The notes: generated by a model not told the origin, from the letters alone. Numbered from the stretch's first letter, positions 41,459 to 51,559 are shown. The stretch: DNA of 64,000 bases from Algoriphagus winogradskyi (GCF_900182815.1 NZ_FXUA01000002.1:124001-188000); one strand, 5' to 3'. Made by a program: numbers and translations.

Positions 41459-42217
41459 ATGAATATTTCTCTCAAAAATCAACGAATACTTGTCACTGGA
41501 GCATCCAGAGGTATTGGTAGAGCTATCGCAAAACAACTTTCAGAATCCGGAGCTGAAGTGATTATTCATTGTAATAGGAATGCTAGTGAAGCAGAAAAGC
41601 TCAAAGGTGAGTTATCAAACCCATCTTATATTGAATTATGCGATCTTTCAGATATTAATCAAGTCGTTGGCTTTATCCCAAAATTGATTGAAAAATATGG
41701 AGAGATCTCGGGATTGGTAAATAATGCGGGAATCTCCCGCTCCGCTCCGGATAATTTGCCTACTGAGGATTGGGTCAAAGTTTGGCAAGAAACTATTCAG
41801 GTTAATACAACTGCGCTAGGTATTCTTTGTAAAGAATTTGTAGATCACGCTCTGAAAAATCAAAATGGTAGAATTGTAAATATTTCATCGAGAGCAGCTT
41901 TTCGTGGTGATACAACAGATTACATAGCTTACGCAGCCTCCAAGGGTGCCATTGTAAGTTTGACAAGATCAATCGCCAGACATTATGGGAAGCAAGGAAT
42001 CAAAGCGTTTCTTATCGCACCGGGATTCACTCGAACGGATATGGCAGATGAAATCCTGGCTGAATATGGAGAAGAGTTCGCACTGAATGACATTGCTTTA
42101 ACCGATCTAACTAGGCCGGAAGATATTGCTCCCATGGTGACACTTCTTTGTTCTGGACTTGCTGATCATGCTACAGGGGCTAGCATTGATATCAATGCTG
42201 GTTCGTATGTACATTAG
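41459..42217 (+). CDS. SDR-family NAD(P)-dependent oxidoreductase
   Basis: Classical short-chain dehydrogenase of 252 residues. The cofactor motif VTGASRGIGRAIAKQL is at the N-terminus, with NNAG, then NISSRAAF and the catalytic YAASKGA; the C-terminus GLADHATGASIDINAGSYV is FabG-like. The serine, tyrosine and lysine of the catalytic set are present. FabG (3-oxoacyl-ACP reductase) is possible, but the sequence does not distinguish it from related dehydrogenases, and no other fab gene is nearby. Confidence 0.85.
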   Translation: MNISLKNQRILVTGASRGIGRAIAKQLSESGAEVIIHCNRNASEAEKLKGELSNPSYIELCDLSDINQVVGFIPKLIEKYGEISGLVNNAGISRSAPDNLPTEDWVKVWQETIQVNTTALGILCKEFVDHALKNQNGRIVNISSRAAFRGDTTDYIAYAASKGAIVSLTRSIARHYGKQGIKAFLIAPGFTRTDMADEILAEYGEEFALNDIALTDLTRPEDIAPMVTLLCSGLADHATGASIDINAGSYVH

Positions 42218-42243
42218 TTATATAGTCACTAAAGTGAAATCCT

Positions 42244-42837
42244 ATGCCCCAGCGGCAAAAACCCAACGAAGTATTTACCCCAGAATTAGTCAAGATTCTA
42301 AAGATTTTTGGACTGATCTCAATTGGTTTGGTGCTGTTGCTTTCCTTTTTCAATTCAAAAAGAGCAAATAACACTGGAGATGATCTCACATTTCGAATGA
42401 CCTCTTCCAGTCGTCTTTATTTTTTGAATGTGCGAGCAATTAAATATGATAGAGAAAATAGATCAGATGCGGGAATGGTCCTTTTTCGTCATGGGAATAG
42501 AGAAGTTTCTGAGGCTGACCCCTTGCTGGATTTAGTGATAATTCTCAATAGCCAAAAAGATGAGGCATATTTATATCTAGAACCTGTTAATCTAGAGTGG
42601 CCTTTGCAAATCCGAGCTTCCAAGGCAGGAAAGGAGAAAATGTTTCAGTTTCAAAACAGTAATAATTCTGATTTTCTAACGTATGTGAGAGATCTCGAGC
42701 CCTGGATATTAGATGAAGCTAAATTTGAAATCTATCATGGTTCGGGTTGGGGGTCTCTGTGGGCAAAACCAAAAGAAAAGCAAGCAGTAAAAACTATATT
42801 GGAAGACTATTTTAGATTAATAAATGAACGGGAATAA
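42244..42837 (+). CDS. Hypothetical protein with one membrane helix
   Basis: A 197-residue protein I do not recognise. A hydrophobic helix at about residues 20-36 (IFGLISIGLVLLLSFF) follows a short basic N-terminus, so most of the protein would be outside the cytoplasm. The rest has mixed alpha/beta character, including VIILNSQKDEAYLYLEP and GSGWGSLWAKP. It lies 26 nt after the SDR gene and next to the thioesterase gene on the same strand. Confidence 0.65.
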   Translation: MPQRQKPNEVFTPELVKILKIFGLISIGLVLLLSFFNSKRANNTGDDLTFRMTSSSRLYFLNVRAIKYDRENRSDAGMVLFRHGNREVSEADPLLDLVIILNSQKDEAYLYLEPVNLEWPLQIRASKAGKEKMFQFQNSNNSDFLTYVRDLEPWILDEAKFEIYHGSGWGSLWAKPKEKQAVKTILEDYFRLINERE

Positions 42838-42841
42838 CCCT

Positions 42842-43297
42842 ATGAAAAACCAAAGTCCACAGCTAGAGGAATTCAAGAAATTAATTGGTCAGAAGTTAGA
42901 TAAAATGCCCTATATGGCTGGAAACTGGCTTGCAGGAACGCTTCTGGAAATTGAAAAGGATTATATCAAAGTATCTTACACGGTCACTGCAGCAATGAGT
43001 AACCCTGCCAAAATTCTTCACGGTGGTGTAGCTTCGTTGATGATGGATGACGTGATCGGAATGGCAAACTTTGCTGCGGGTTCTGAATTTTTGATGACCA
43101 GTATCAATCTGAACGTTGATTTCTTGTCATCTGCAAGAATTGGTGAAAAACTTGAAGTTTCTGCTAAATTAATTCGTTCTGGTGCAAACTTAAATCATTG
43201 GGAAGCCGTTATCACTAAAGATTCAGGTAAGCTGGTAGCTAAAGCCAGTTCAAACATGATCAAAACGCATGTAAAACTCAGCGATCTCGGGTTTTAG
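42842..43297 (+). CDS. PaaI-type hotdog thioesterase
   Basis: Hotdog-fold acyl-CoA thioesterase of about 151 residues. The characteristic segment is KILHGGVASLMMDDVIGMA, with the active-site acidic residue in the central helix, followed by strands TSINLNVDFLSSARIGEKLEV and ANLNHWEAVITKD. The start is taken at ATG 42842; ATG 42824 would overlap the preceding gene by 14 nt. The substrate could be phenylacetyl-CoA-like or other acyl-CoAs, unresolved from sequence. Confidence 0.83.
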   Translation: MKNQSPQLEEFKKLIGQKLDKMPYMAGNWLAGTLLEIEKDYIKVSYTVTAAMSNPAKILHGGVASLMMDDVIGMANFAAGSEFLMTSINLNVDFLSSARIGEKLEVSAKLIRSGANLNHWEAVITKDSGKLVAKASSNMIKTHVKLSDLGF

Positions 43298-43323
43298 ATT
43301 TTAGACAACTTAATTTTAAGCAA

Positions 43324-43737
43324 ATGAAAAAAATTGTACTCATTGCCTGCTTTTGCCTATTTTCATCGGTCGCATTTTCACAAACTACCATTACTTTCCA
43401 CCAAAGCAACCTCCCTTTTTTAGGAGTTAATTACCAATTTGGTGAGAAATTTATACCTGAATTTAGATTGGGGACTGATCAATATATTGAAGATCTTTCA
43501 GCAGAACTTGTAGCAAACTACATTTTTAAAAAGAAAGATAATTTTGAATTTTATGGAGGAGCTGGTTTTAGAGTTGGAAGTTTTGATGGAATAGTAATTC
43601 CTGTGGGGTTAAATATTTATCCTTTCGATCAAAAGGACTTTGGCTTCCATATAGAAGGAGCTCCAATTTTAGGTTTTAGTGATGATTCCTTATTCCGAGG
43701 GTCCTTTGGTATTCGATACCGTTTCGCCAAAAACTAA
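43324..43737 (+). CDS. Secreted outer-membrane-type small beta protein
   Basis: A 137-residue protein with a signal peptide (KKIVLIACFCLFSSVAFSQ). The mature part has alternating aromatic/glycine strands (FEFYGGAGFRVGSF, GFHIEGAPILGF) and ends in RGSFGIRYRFAKN, as in small outer-membrane beta-barrels, where the last residues are often aromatic-rich. No specific family is recognised. Its last 4 bases overlap the convergent trmH-like gene. Confidence 0.65.
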   Translation: MKKIVLIACFCLFSSVAFSQTTITFHQSNLPFLGVNYQFGEKFIPEFRLGTDQYIEDLSAELVANYIFKKKDNFEFYGGAGFRVGSFDGIVIPVGLNIYPFDQKDFGFHIEGAPILGFSDDSLFRGSFGIRYRFAKN

Positions 43738-44267
43738 AACTGCTCCATTTTCACCATCAAATCCCAAACCGCTATCCCTAGCGAAACGGAAATATTCAAA
43801 GAGTGCTTAGTACCCAATTGTGGGATTTCCAGCACCGCATCACATGCATTAAGCACTTCTTCTTCTACCCCAAAAACCTCATTTCCAAACACCAACGCGT
43901 ATTTTTTTCCTTTTTCGGGAATAAATTCATTCAACATCACCGAGCGATCTACTTGTTCAAGTGCACATATTTGATAGCCTTCAGATTTTAATTTATCCAT
44001 TGCCAGCATAGTATTGAGACAATATTCCCATTCCACTGATTCGGTTGCACCCAAAGCAGTTTTCTGAATATCACGATGAGGTGGAGTACCGGTAATTCCG
44101 CAGAGGTAAATTTTTTCTACACCAAATGCATCTCCTGTTCTGAAAGCAGAACCCACGTTATTTAAGCTGCGAACATTGTCCAAAACGAGCACAATAGGCG
44201 ATTTATCCATTTCTTTAAACTCCTCGACTGACACTCTTTCGAGCTCTTCCATGCTTAATTTTTTCAT
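43734..44267 (-). CDS. TrmH-family RNA 2'-O-methyltransferase
   Basis: SpoU/TrmH knotted methyltransferase of 177 residues. The three motifs are visible: LVLDNVRSLNNVGSAFRTGDAFG (motif 1), YALVFGNEVFGVEEEVL (motif 2) and LEIPQLGTKHSLNISVSLGIAVWDLM (motif 3). It lacks the N-terminal domain of RlmB and may act on tRNA G18 or another site. It lies divergent from mutS and convergent with the small secreted protein gene. Confidence 0.9.
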   Translation of the reverse strand: MKKLSMEELERVSVEEFKEMDKSPIVLVLDNVRSLNNVGSAFRTGDAFGVEKIYLCGITGTPPHRDIQKTALGATESVEWEYCLNTMLAMDKLKSEGYQICALEQVDRSVMLNEFIPEKGKKYALVFGNEVFGVEEEVLNACDAVLEIPQLGTKHSLNISVSLGIAVWDLMVKMEQF

Positions 44268-44356
44268 GCTTTTTTGTTCTGCTTTATGAATGGCTTATTT
44301 TCGACTTTATTCCCAGAGTGAATTTTCGAAATTACGTACAAAAGTAAGCATACCCC

Positions 44357-46963
44357 ATGAGTAAGTCTAAAGACGGCAAAGAAACGCCTTTAATGAAGCA
44401 GTACAATGCGATCAAAGCCAAGCATCCTGGTGCGTTATTGCTGTTTCGGGTTGGGGATTTTTATGAGACTTTCGGTGAAGATGCCGTTCGTGCCAGCAAA
44501 ATTCTGGATATCGTGTTGACCAAAAGAGCTAACGGTTCCGCATCTCATATTGAGCTTGCTGGTTTTCCTCACCATTCTTTGGATACGTATCTACCGAAAT
44601 TAGTCCGTGCAGGAAATCGTGTCGCTATCTGTGATCAGCTCGAAGATCCAAAGTCGGTAAAAGGAATCGTGAAGCGTGGAGTTACAGAATTGGTGACACC
44701 AGGTCTTTCATTTAATGACCAGGTGTTAGACACGAAAAAAAACAATTACCTCGCTTCAATTTATTTTGGAAAGGACAAGCATGGAATCGCATTTCTGGAT
44801 CTTTCTACGGGTGAATTTATGTGTGCGGAAGGCTCTGCTTCTTATCTAGAAAAACTGATACAAAGCTTTGCTCCAGCAGAAATTATATTTTCCAAAACTG
44901 CTAAAAAAGCTGCTTCAGACCTATTAAAGAATGATTTTATCACATTTCACTGTGAGGATTGGGTGTATCAATATGACTTCACGTATGAAAAACTAAAGAC
45001 ACATTTTGGCACTGCTAACCTTAAAGGGTTTGGTGTAGAAGAGCTGGAAATGGGGATCGTAGCAGCGGGTGCGATTTTGTATTATCTGGAAGAAACTGAG
45101 CACAAGGAGATTCAGCATATTTCTTCTATTTCAAGAATAGCAGAAGAAAAATATGTCTGGTTGGACAAATTCACCATTCGAAACCTAGAATTGGTTTTCC
45201 CTCAGCACGAAGGCGGTATTCCTTTGATCAATATCCTGGATCAGACGGTGACGCCCATGGGCTCTAGAATGATGAAAAAATGGATGGTGCTACCGCTAAA
45301 GGAGAAAGCAGCCATCGTGGAGCGTCAGAACGTAGTCGAATTTTTCTACCAAAATTCTGCTCTGATAGAAGAAATGGTCGATCCACTAAAGCATATCGGC
45401 GATCTGGAGCGATTGATTTCTAAGGTAGTTGTAGGTCGTGCAAATCCCCGTGAGATCAATCAGATCAAACGTGCGCTGATTAACATTCAGCCGATCAAAG
45501 AGCTTCTAAAAAACCAAAAGAACCCTACCCTTAAAAGGCTTTCGGATCAGCTGCACCCTTGTGAGTTCTTACTGGAAAAGATTAATACAGAGCTCAAGGA
45601 AGATGCGCCCATGCTCACTCACCAAGGTGGAATAATTAATGACGGTGTAGATTCGGAATTAGATGAATATAGAGGTCTAGCGAATACAGGTAAGGATTTT
45701 TTGGTGCAAATCCAGCAGCGGGAAGTTCAGAAAACAGGAATTACTTCTTTGAAAATTGCTTTCAACAAGGTTTTTGGGTATTACCTGGAAGTTAGTAACG
45801 CTCACAAAGACAAAGTTCCTGCGGAGTGGATTCGTAAGCAAACGCTAGTGAATGCGGAGCGATACATCACTCCAGAATTGAAAGAATACGAGGACAAGAT
45901 CCTGAATGCAGAAGATAAAATGATTGCGATTGAGCAGCGATTTTTCTTGGCATTGGTACAAGAGACCGCTCAATATGTAACGCAAATTCAACAGAATGCT
46001 CGAGTGCTGGGAACACTGGATGTGTTACTTTCCTTTGCCCAAGTTGCACTTTCCAACGGGTATTGCAGACCAAAGATTTCCGAAACAGAAACACTTGAAA
46101 TCAAAGATGGCCGTCATCCAGTAATTGAAAAACAGCTGCCTCCAGGCGAAAATTACGTTCCGAACGACATTTATCTGGATCATGATTCTCAGCAGATCAT
46201 GATTATCACAGGTCCTAATATGGCTGGTAAATCCGCTCTGTTGCGTCAAACGGCTCTCACAGTGCTGATGGCTCAAATGGGTAGTTTTGTACCTGCATCC
46301 TTCGCGAGAATAGGTATTATCGATAAGGTTTTTACGCGTGTAGGTGCATCGGATAATCTCTCTAAGGGAGAATCAACCTTTATGGTGGAGATGACCGAGA
46401 CGGCAAGTATTCTAAATAATCTATCAGATAGAAGTCTGGTTCTGATGGACGAAATCGGAAGGGGAACGTCAACTTACGATGGGATTTCCATTGCTTGGTC
46501 TATCGTGGAGTACTTGCACAACCACCCTACCTTTCGGGCAAAGACACTTTTTGCAACGCATTACCATGAATTAAATCAATTGGCTTCTGACTTCCCCAAA
46601 ATCAAGAATTTCAATGTCTCGGTAAAGGAAGTTGGAAACAAGGTGATTTTCATGCGTAAACTGAAACAAGGAGGTAGCGAGCACAGCTTTGGTATCCATG
46701 TGGCCCAAATGGCGGGAATGCCTAATCCTATAGTGTTGAGGGCAGCTGAGATTATGTCGCACTTGGAGAAGGACAAGGCTATGGCGGAGCAAAAGGAAAA
46801 TGTTAAATCCATTCCTAAAAATAATTATCAGCTAAGCATGTTCGAGATGGATCCAAAGATGAAGGAAGCAAAAGAGCTGATTGAGGGAATAGATATTAAC
46901 GCAATTTCTCCGATTGAAGCACTCTTAAAATTGCATGAGATCAAAAAGAAAATTGAAACATAA
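44357..46963 (+). CDS. mutS: DNA mismatch repair protein MutS
   Basis: Mismatch sensor and ATPase of 868 residues, the MutS1 length. The mismatch-reading N-terminus has LLLFRVGDFYETFGEDA with the Phe-x-Glu motif, then connector, lever and clamp regions. The ATPase carries GPNMAGKSALLRQ (residues 619-626 for the P-loop), STFMVEM, MDEIGRGTSTYDGISIAW and FATHYHEL. The C-terminal HTH/tail is present. mutL is not in the window. Confidence 0.98.
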   Translation: MSKSKDGKETPLMKQYNAIKAKHPGALLLFRVGDFYETFGEDAVRASKILDIVLTKRANGSASHIELAGFPHHSLDTYLPKLVRAGNRVAICDQLEDPKSVKGIVKRGVTELVTPGLSFNDQVLDTKKNNYLASIYFGKDKHGIAFLDLSTGEFMCAEGSASYLEKLIQSFAPAEIIFSKTAKKAASDLLKNDFITFHCEDWVYQYDFTYEKLKTHFGTANLKGFGVEELEMGIVAAGAILYYLEETEHKEIQHISSISRIAEEKYVWLDKFTIRNLELVFPQHEGGIPLINILDQTVTPMGSRMMKKWMVLPLKEKAAIVERQNVVEFFYQNSALIEEMVDPLKHIGDLERLISKVVVGRANPREINQIKRALINIQPIKELLKNQKNPTLKRLSDQLHPCEFLLEKINTELKEDAPMLTHQGGIINDGVDSELDEYRGLANTGKDFLVQIQQREVQKTGITSLKIAFNKVFGYYLEVSNAHKDKVPAEWIRKQTLVNAERYITPELKEYEDKILNAEDKMIAIEQRFFLALVQETAQYVTQIQQNARVLGTLDVLLSFAQVALSNGYCRPKISETETLEIKDGRHPVIEKQLPPGENYVPNDIYLDHDSQQIMIITGPNMAGKSALLRQTALTVLMAQMGSFVPASFARIGIIDKVFTRVGASDNLSKGESTFMVEMTETASILNNLSDRSLVLMDEIGRGTSTYDGISIAWSIVEYLHNHPTFRAKTLFATHYHELNQLASDFPKIKNFNVSVKEVGNKVIFMRKLKQGGSEHSFGIHVAQMAGMPNPIVLRAAEIMSHLEKDKAMAEQKENVKSIPKNNYQLSMFEMDPKMKEAKELIEGIDINAISPIEALLKLHEIKKKIET

Positions 46964-47008
46964 GATGTTTGTTTTCGTGTCTTATCTTAAAAATAAAATG
47001 ATTTTTTC

Positions 47009-47806
47009 ATGGATAAAGTATTGCTAAAAGATTTGCGGAAGCAAAATAAATACACTCAATTTTTTCAGGAGTGGAAAGAGCAGGAGTTTCAAGACCATCC
47101 AGAAGAAGACCATAAAATGGAGCAACTCGAGCAATTGAGCCAGAATATTGGCATGCAGGAAGGTCTTACGATTGCCTGCTTTGACTATAGAAAATTGAGT
47201 TTGGCTTTTTTCACGGGCAATGTAGAGGAGTTGACAGGCTATCCAGCAGCTATGTTTCGTTCGCAAGGAATGGAAACTTCCTTTGCAATGATACATCCTG
47301 AAGATAGAGAGGAGCTTTTCCGCTTTCAGAAAATTGTTTTCGATAACTTCCATCAACTCACTTTGGCTGAGAAGCATACCTTTGAATTTTCATACACCAC
47401 GCGTTGGGTTCATCGAAAGACGAAGGCCATTTCTTGGATGCTGGGAAAAGTAAGACCTTATTTAATTGATTCAGCGGGGAATTTTGCGATGGACTTGCAT
47501 ATCATAGTGCAAATGCACAATCCACCTAAATCTGGTGGGTACGATTGGAATTATTCCTACCAAAAAGCAGATGAAACAAGAGTATTTGTGAGTAAAAACT
47601 CTCCAAATAGCCGTGTGGTTTCTCTCACCAAAAAGGAAAAGGAAATTGTTGATCTGATTCTGGATGGTAAAGAGTCCAAGGAAATTGCTGCACACTTAAA
47701 TATTTCAGTGAATACTGTAGGGACTCATCGGAAAAACATCCTTAAAAAGCTCAATGCCCGAAATTTGGGAGAAATGGTAAAAATATTATCTAGTTATCCA
47801 TTTTGA
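47009..47806 (+). CDS. PAS-like / LuxR-HTH transcriptional regulator
   Basis: Regulator of 265 residues with a PAS-like sensory half (about residues 50-170: FFTGNVEELTGYPAAMF, MIHPEDREELFRF, WVHRKTKAISWMLGKVRPYL) and a C-terminal LuxR-type helix-turn-helix (LTKKEKEIVDLILDGKESKEIAAHLNISVNTVGTHRKNILKKLNA). No receiver domain is present, so it probably senses a ligand or redox cue directly. Lies 45 nt after mutS and may share its transcript; the target genes are unknown. Confidence 0.87.
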   Translation: MDKVLLKDLRKQNKYTQFFQEWKEQEFQDHPEEDHKMEQLEQLSQNIGMQEGLTIACFDYRKLSLAFFTGNVEELTGYPAAMFRSQGMETSFAMIHPEDREELFRFQKIVFDNFHQLTLAEKHTFEFSYTTRWVHRKTKAISWMLGKVRPYLIDSAGNFAMDLHIIVQMHNPPKSGGYDWNYSYQKADETRVFVSKNSPNSRVVSLTKKEKEIVDLILDGKESKEIAAHLNISVNTVGTHRKNILKKLNARNLGEMVKILSSYPF

Positions 47807-47875
47807 TACTTGTCTGTAAATCAACGGTAAACTCCAGTTTTTTTAGAATGTGTGAAAAAAATAACGAATGAATGC

Positions 47876-47905
47876 TTGCGATTTTATTAATGACGCTTAC
47901 CTTTG
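47876..47905 (+). promoter_or_regulatory. Bacteroidota-type promoter for the tRNA pair
   Basis: TTG (47876-47878), a 19-bp spacer, then TACCTTTG (47898-47905), a full match to the Bacteroidota housekeeping promoter pattern TTG/TAnnTTTG. It is 38 bp before tRNA-Gly, the right place for a stable-RNA promoter, and also supports the phylum assignment. Confidence 0.8.
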
Positions 47906-47943
47906 CATCCACAATTCAACTGGATCACGTTTCAGTTAACAAC

Positions 47944-48016
<73 letters not shown>

Positions 48017-48019
48017 CAA

Positions 48020-48046
48020 AAAGCCCTTGATTCAAGGGCTTTCTTG
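48020..48046 (+). terminator. Terminator-like hairpin between the two tRNAs
   Basis: AAAGCCCTTGA/TCAAGGGCTTT form an 11-bp stem with a very tight loop at 48020-48042, followed by a short T-rich tail. It would end or attenuate the tRNA-Gly transcript before tRNA-Leu. Confidence 0.6.
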
Positions 48047-48083
48047 TTTCAAGAAAACAGTAGCTCCAAAAAGCTGGAGTGAA

Positions 48084-48167
48084 GCCGGGATGGTGGAATA
48101 GGTAGACACGCAAGACTTAAAATCTTGTGGCCGTAAGGCCGTGCGGGTTCGATTCCCGCTCCTGGTA
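48084..48167 (+). tRNA. tRNA-Leu (anticodon TAA)
   Basis: An 84-nt class II tRNA: acceptor GCCGGGA with TCCTGGT (two G-T wobbles), D loop with GGTAGAC, anticodon stem CAAGA/TCTTG with loop CTTAAAA and anticodon TAA, long variable arm GGCCGTAAGGCCG, and T arm GCGGG-TTCGATT-CCCGC. CCA is not encoded. Confidence 0.96.
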
Positions 48168-48170
48168 CAT

Positions 48171-48204
48171 AAGCCTCACAGAAATGTGGGGCTTTTTGTG
48201 TTTT
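48171..48204 (+). terminator. Terminator after tRNA-Leu
   Basis: Stem AAGCCTCACA with TGTGGGGCTT (one G-T pair) around a 4-nt loop, followed by a T-rich run. It starts 4 nt past the tRNA-Leu end. Confidence 0.8.
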
Positions 48205-48331
48205 AATACTTTTTTGATGACTTTATTCATTTTGACCGATGTGAATTTGTCTGGGCATTTTTCACCCGGATTATTTCTAACTTTTAAGGGATATAATTTG
48301 CATCCTTTTTTCAAAGAAGCCTCTTATCTAA

Positions 48332-51300
48332 ATGAAACCTCTGCAATATGCAACTTCTTTACTTTTCGTTCTTTTGTCTTTTTTGGTAGAAGGGCAGACT
48401 TTAGATTCGAGAATAAAGTCTTTAGATAGTTTGATCTCCAAGGATCAAGCAGCGGTTGCGTTAAAAGAGCTTAAGCAAGTTCTTTCAGAAGTAGTAAAGA
48501 ATAAGCAACAGGAAGTAATACCTGATTATTTGGAAGTATATGGAAGAGCATTACTAGAGATTCATGCGTATCCAGTGGCAATTCAAATGATGGATGATTT
48601 GATTTTGGGATGGGAAAAGCAAATGCCTGGCCCTATCTATCAAAAAGACCTTTGGATGACTGCGGCCAATTGGTATGAATACCTTGGCGACACAGAATCA
48701 GCATATCAGTTTGAACTCAAAGCATTCGATGCTGCGATAAAGAGCCAAGGAGTAGTTAGTGATAAGGAAAAGGGAAAGATCAAGATGAATCTTGGCGCCT
48801 ATTCTATCAATCGAATGGATCTGGAATCTGCCAAAATGCATCTCCATGAGGCACTTGATTTCCTCTTAAAAGACCCAGATCCAGAGTCGGTTTACCTCAC
48901 AAATAGCTATCTGGGCAACCTTTCCTATTTTTCTTCCAAGTTAGATTCAGCAGAGTATTATTATGAACAATGCCTTGAGGCGATCTCTCTGCTGAACCAA
49001 ACTCCAAGAAATAAGTATTATCGAACAGCCCTGATTTACAATAATCTATCCGGGGTTCAGAGTGCTTCAGGCCATATGAGCCAAGCAATTCAGTCTATGG
49101 AAAAGGTGCTCAGTAATCTTGTTTTCTATAAAGATTCATTGAGTGATCCAGCGGAAAAGAATAAAACTTTAGAGTTTTACCTACAAGCGGTAGATAACCT
49201 TGGAGGCATTTATAAAGAACTTGGGAATTTTCAAAAAGCTAAAAATCTGCTTGAATATGCTCATTCTAAGAAGTTGAGTTCATTTGGGTTAGCCAATAAA
49301 GAAGTAATCAATTCCAAAATTCTCTTGGGTCAGCTATACTATGAAATGTTTGAAATGGAAGATGCCAGAGCTATCCTTCAGACGGGTTTGGATGGACTGA
49401 AGCAAATTGCTGGAAACCGAGACTTTTGGGAGGCTGACGGATGGAATGCCTTGGCGAGAGTGGAAGATTATGAGGGAAATGATGAATTAGCTTTGACATA
49501 CTATCAACGGGCAGATGCACTATATCAAAATGTACTTGGCGGTGATTTTGACCTTGTTTACCTCGAGTTTCTAACTAACTATAGTAAGTTTTTAGCCGAA
49601 AATAGAAACCAAAGTCTAGCGGAAAGTACTGCCTCTAAGGCATATCAATATTTAAATACAATTGGAAATGGGACTAGTCTCCAACTCTTTGATCAATCAT
49701 TGAGCATGGCAGATGTTTCATTCATTTCTGGAAATTACAGAAAGGCTCAAAATCTGAGTATAGAGGCATTGCAAATCCTGAAAATGCATCTTGTAAATCA
49801 AACCGAAAGACTGGACTCTATCCGTGTAAATCTGAAAAAGCCTCAGGCAATTTTGCTTAAAGTGAAGTCTCAATATTACTTGGAAACGGAAAAAAGTCCA
49901 GCCTTTTTGAAGTCTCTGGTAAGTGAATTAGACGAAGGAGTTGAATTTCTGGAGAGGAGGAAAACATTTTTGGAATCCGAGGATGATGTAAATCTGCTGA
50001 TTCAGGACAATAAGGATTATTTTGATTTCTTGAAGCAACTGACTTTTGAGCTTTATCAAAAGACCAACGACGAGTCTTATGTTGAGGATTTGCTAAGCTT
50101 ACACGAATCTGGGATATATCAAAAGATCCGTCTGAGGCTAGAACAAAATGGACAGCTGCGCTTTGCAAATGTGCCAATTGAGATTTTTGAGGAAGAAGAA
50201 GCATTAAAATCAAAACTTGAAAATGCTCTTAATAATGAAGTAGATGGGGTGCAAAATTATCTCCTAGCGAATCATGAATGGGAGAGATTTGTGGAAAACC
50301 TAAGGACTCAATACTCAACCTATTATGATTTCAGGTACGCAAGTTTGGAAAGATCTATTGATAAAATCCAGGAATCAATCCCTAATAACACTTCTGTGAT
50401 CCGATATTTTTTTGTTGGAACGGAGCTGAAGGCATTAGTAATGAAGCATGATCAGAAGAAACTTATAGAGTTGGAGTTTGAAGGCCTTGCAACGATTCTG
50501 AACCGATTGCAAGACAATTGGTCTGATGAAAAGCAATCGACCGCTGATTTGAAGCAGCTATATGACCGACTTTGGAAGCCTTTAGAGCCCTACATAACTA
50601 CTGAGCATGTGCTGATCGTTCCGGATGGTCTGCTATTTAATTTGAGTTTTGAGATTTTGACCCCACAACGCATTCATCGTTATTCAGAATTAGCGACAAA
50701 AAGCCTGATTGCATCGCATAGCTTTTCTTACCATTATAGCACACTTTTGTTTGATTATGGTAGGAAATCAGCTTCGTATGAATCCGAATTCGTGGCTTTT
50801 GCTCCCGGGTTTTTTGATGTAATGAAAGAGAGCTACCTCAGGGAAGTGAAAGATTCGCTGACCCTTGATCGTGCTTATCTGACTCTTTTGCCCCAACCTT
50901 TTACCAAACAACTTGTCGCAGGGATTTCTAAAATTTTTGGAGGTAGGATTTTTACAGATGAAAAATCAACTGTGAATAGATTTAAACTAGAGGCCGGAAA
51001 GCACAAGATTATCCATATCGGAACTCATGCAGAATCGAATAATATTAGTCCTAATCTCTCTCGTTTATTTTTCGCGAAGTCAACGAATCATCCAGAAGAC
51101 GAGAACTCGCTCTTCGTGAAGGATATTTATGCGATGGATTTGAGTTCGGAGTTGTCGGTACTCATTGCGTGTGAATCTGGAAAACCTTCCTATTCACCAG
51201 GCGAGGGGATGATTTCGCTGGCGCATGCTTTTAACTATGCAGGAAGTAAAAGCATGCTGATGGGTATCTGGAAAATAGACGAACATGCTAGCTCAGATAT

Positions 51301-51559
51301 TGCAATGGATTTTTATGAAAATCTTGCCAAGGGCTTGACTAAAGATCAAGCATTAAGAGTCGCGAAGCTGAATTACCTATCTACTGCCGAAAGTCGCGCA
51401 TTAGCTCCGAATTTCTGGGCAGGATTAATTGTCATGGGATCTACTGAGCCCTTAGCGTTGGAGAAACCGGTTCCTATGTATTGGATAGTCACTTTAATTC
51501 TTCTTGGTTTGATTGGAAGTTGGTTTGTTTTTAAACTATTCAAAAATCCCAAGGGTTGA
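48332..51559 (+). CDS. TPR-CHAT protein (caspase-like), membrane-anchored, extracytoplasmic
   Basis: A 1,075-residue protein with a signal peptide (ATSLLFVLLSFLVEGQ), a long array of TPR-type helical repeats (about residues 40-500), a coiled-coil linker and a C-terminal CHAT domain (about 750-1040). The peptidase dyad is visible as H899 in HIGTHAES and C947 in IACESGKPSYSPGEG, followed by MISLAHAFNYAGSKSMLMGIWKID. A final hydrophobic helix (WIVTLILLGLIGSWFVF) and a short basic tail anchor it. The CHAT domain is therefore predicted on the outside of the inner membrane. Next to it lie an ECF sigma factor and an anti-sigma-like TPR membrane protein. CHAT family members are caspase-like peptidases; the substrate here is unknown. 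Confidence 0.88.
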   Translation: MKPLQYATSLLFVLLSFLVEGQTLDSRIKSLDSLISKDQAAVALKELKQVLSEVVKNKQQEVIPDYLEVYGRALLEIHAYPVAIQMMDDLILGWEKQMPGPIYQKDLWMTAANWYEYLGDTESAYQFELKAFDAAIKSQGVVSDKEKGKIKMNLGAYSINRMDLESAKMHLHEALDFLLKDPDPESVYLTNSYLGNLSYFSSKLDSAEYYYEQCLEAISLLNQTPRNKYYRTALIYNNLSGVQSASGHMSQAIQSMEKVLSNLVFYKDSLSDPAEKNKTLEFYLQAVDNLGGIYKELGNFQKAKNLLEYAHSKKLSSFGLANKEVINSKILLGQLYYEMFEMEDARAILQTGLDGLKQIAGNRDFWEADGWNALARVEDYEGNDELALTYYQRADALYQNVLGGDFDLVYLEFLTNYSKFLAENRNQSLAESTASKAYQYLNTIGNGTSLQLFDQSLSMADVSFISGNYRKAQNLSIEALQILKMHLVNQTERLDSIRVNLKKPQAILLKVKSQYYLETEKSPAFLKSLVSELDEGVEFLERRKTFLESEDDVNLLIQDNKDYFDFLKQLTFELYQKTNDESYVEDLLSLHESGIYQKIRLRLEQNGQLRFANVPIEIFEEEEALKSKLENALNNEVDGVQNYLLANHEWERFVENLRTQYSTYYDFRYASLERSIDKIQESIPNNTSVIRYFFVGTELKALVMKHDQKKLIELEFEGLATILNRLQDNWSDEKQSTADLKQLYDRLWKPLEPYITTEHVLIVPDGLLFNLSFEILTPQRIHRYSELATKSLIASHSFSYHYSTLLFDYGRKSASYESEFVAFAPGFFDVMKESYLREVKDSLTLDRAYLTLLPQPFTKQLVAGISKIFGGRIFTDEKSTVNRFKLEAGKHKIIHIGTHAESNNISPNLSRLFFAKSTNHPEDENSLFVKDIYAMDLSSELSVLIACESGKPSYSPGEGMISLAHAFNYAGSKSMLMGIWKIDEHASSDIAMDFYENLAKGLTKDQALRVAKLNYLSTAESRALAPNFWAGLIVMGSTEPLALEKPVPMYWIVTLILLGLIGSWFVFKLFKNPKG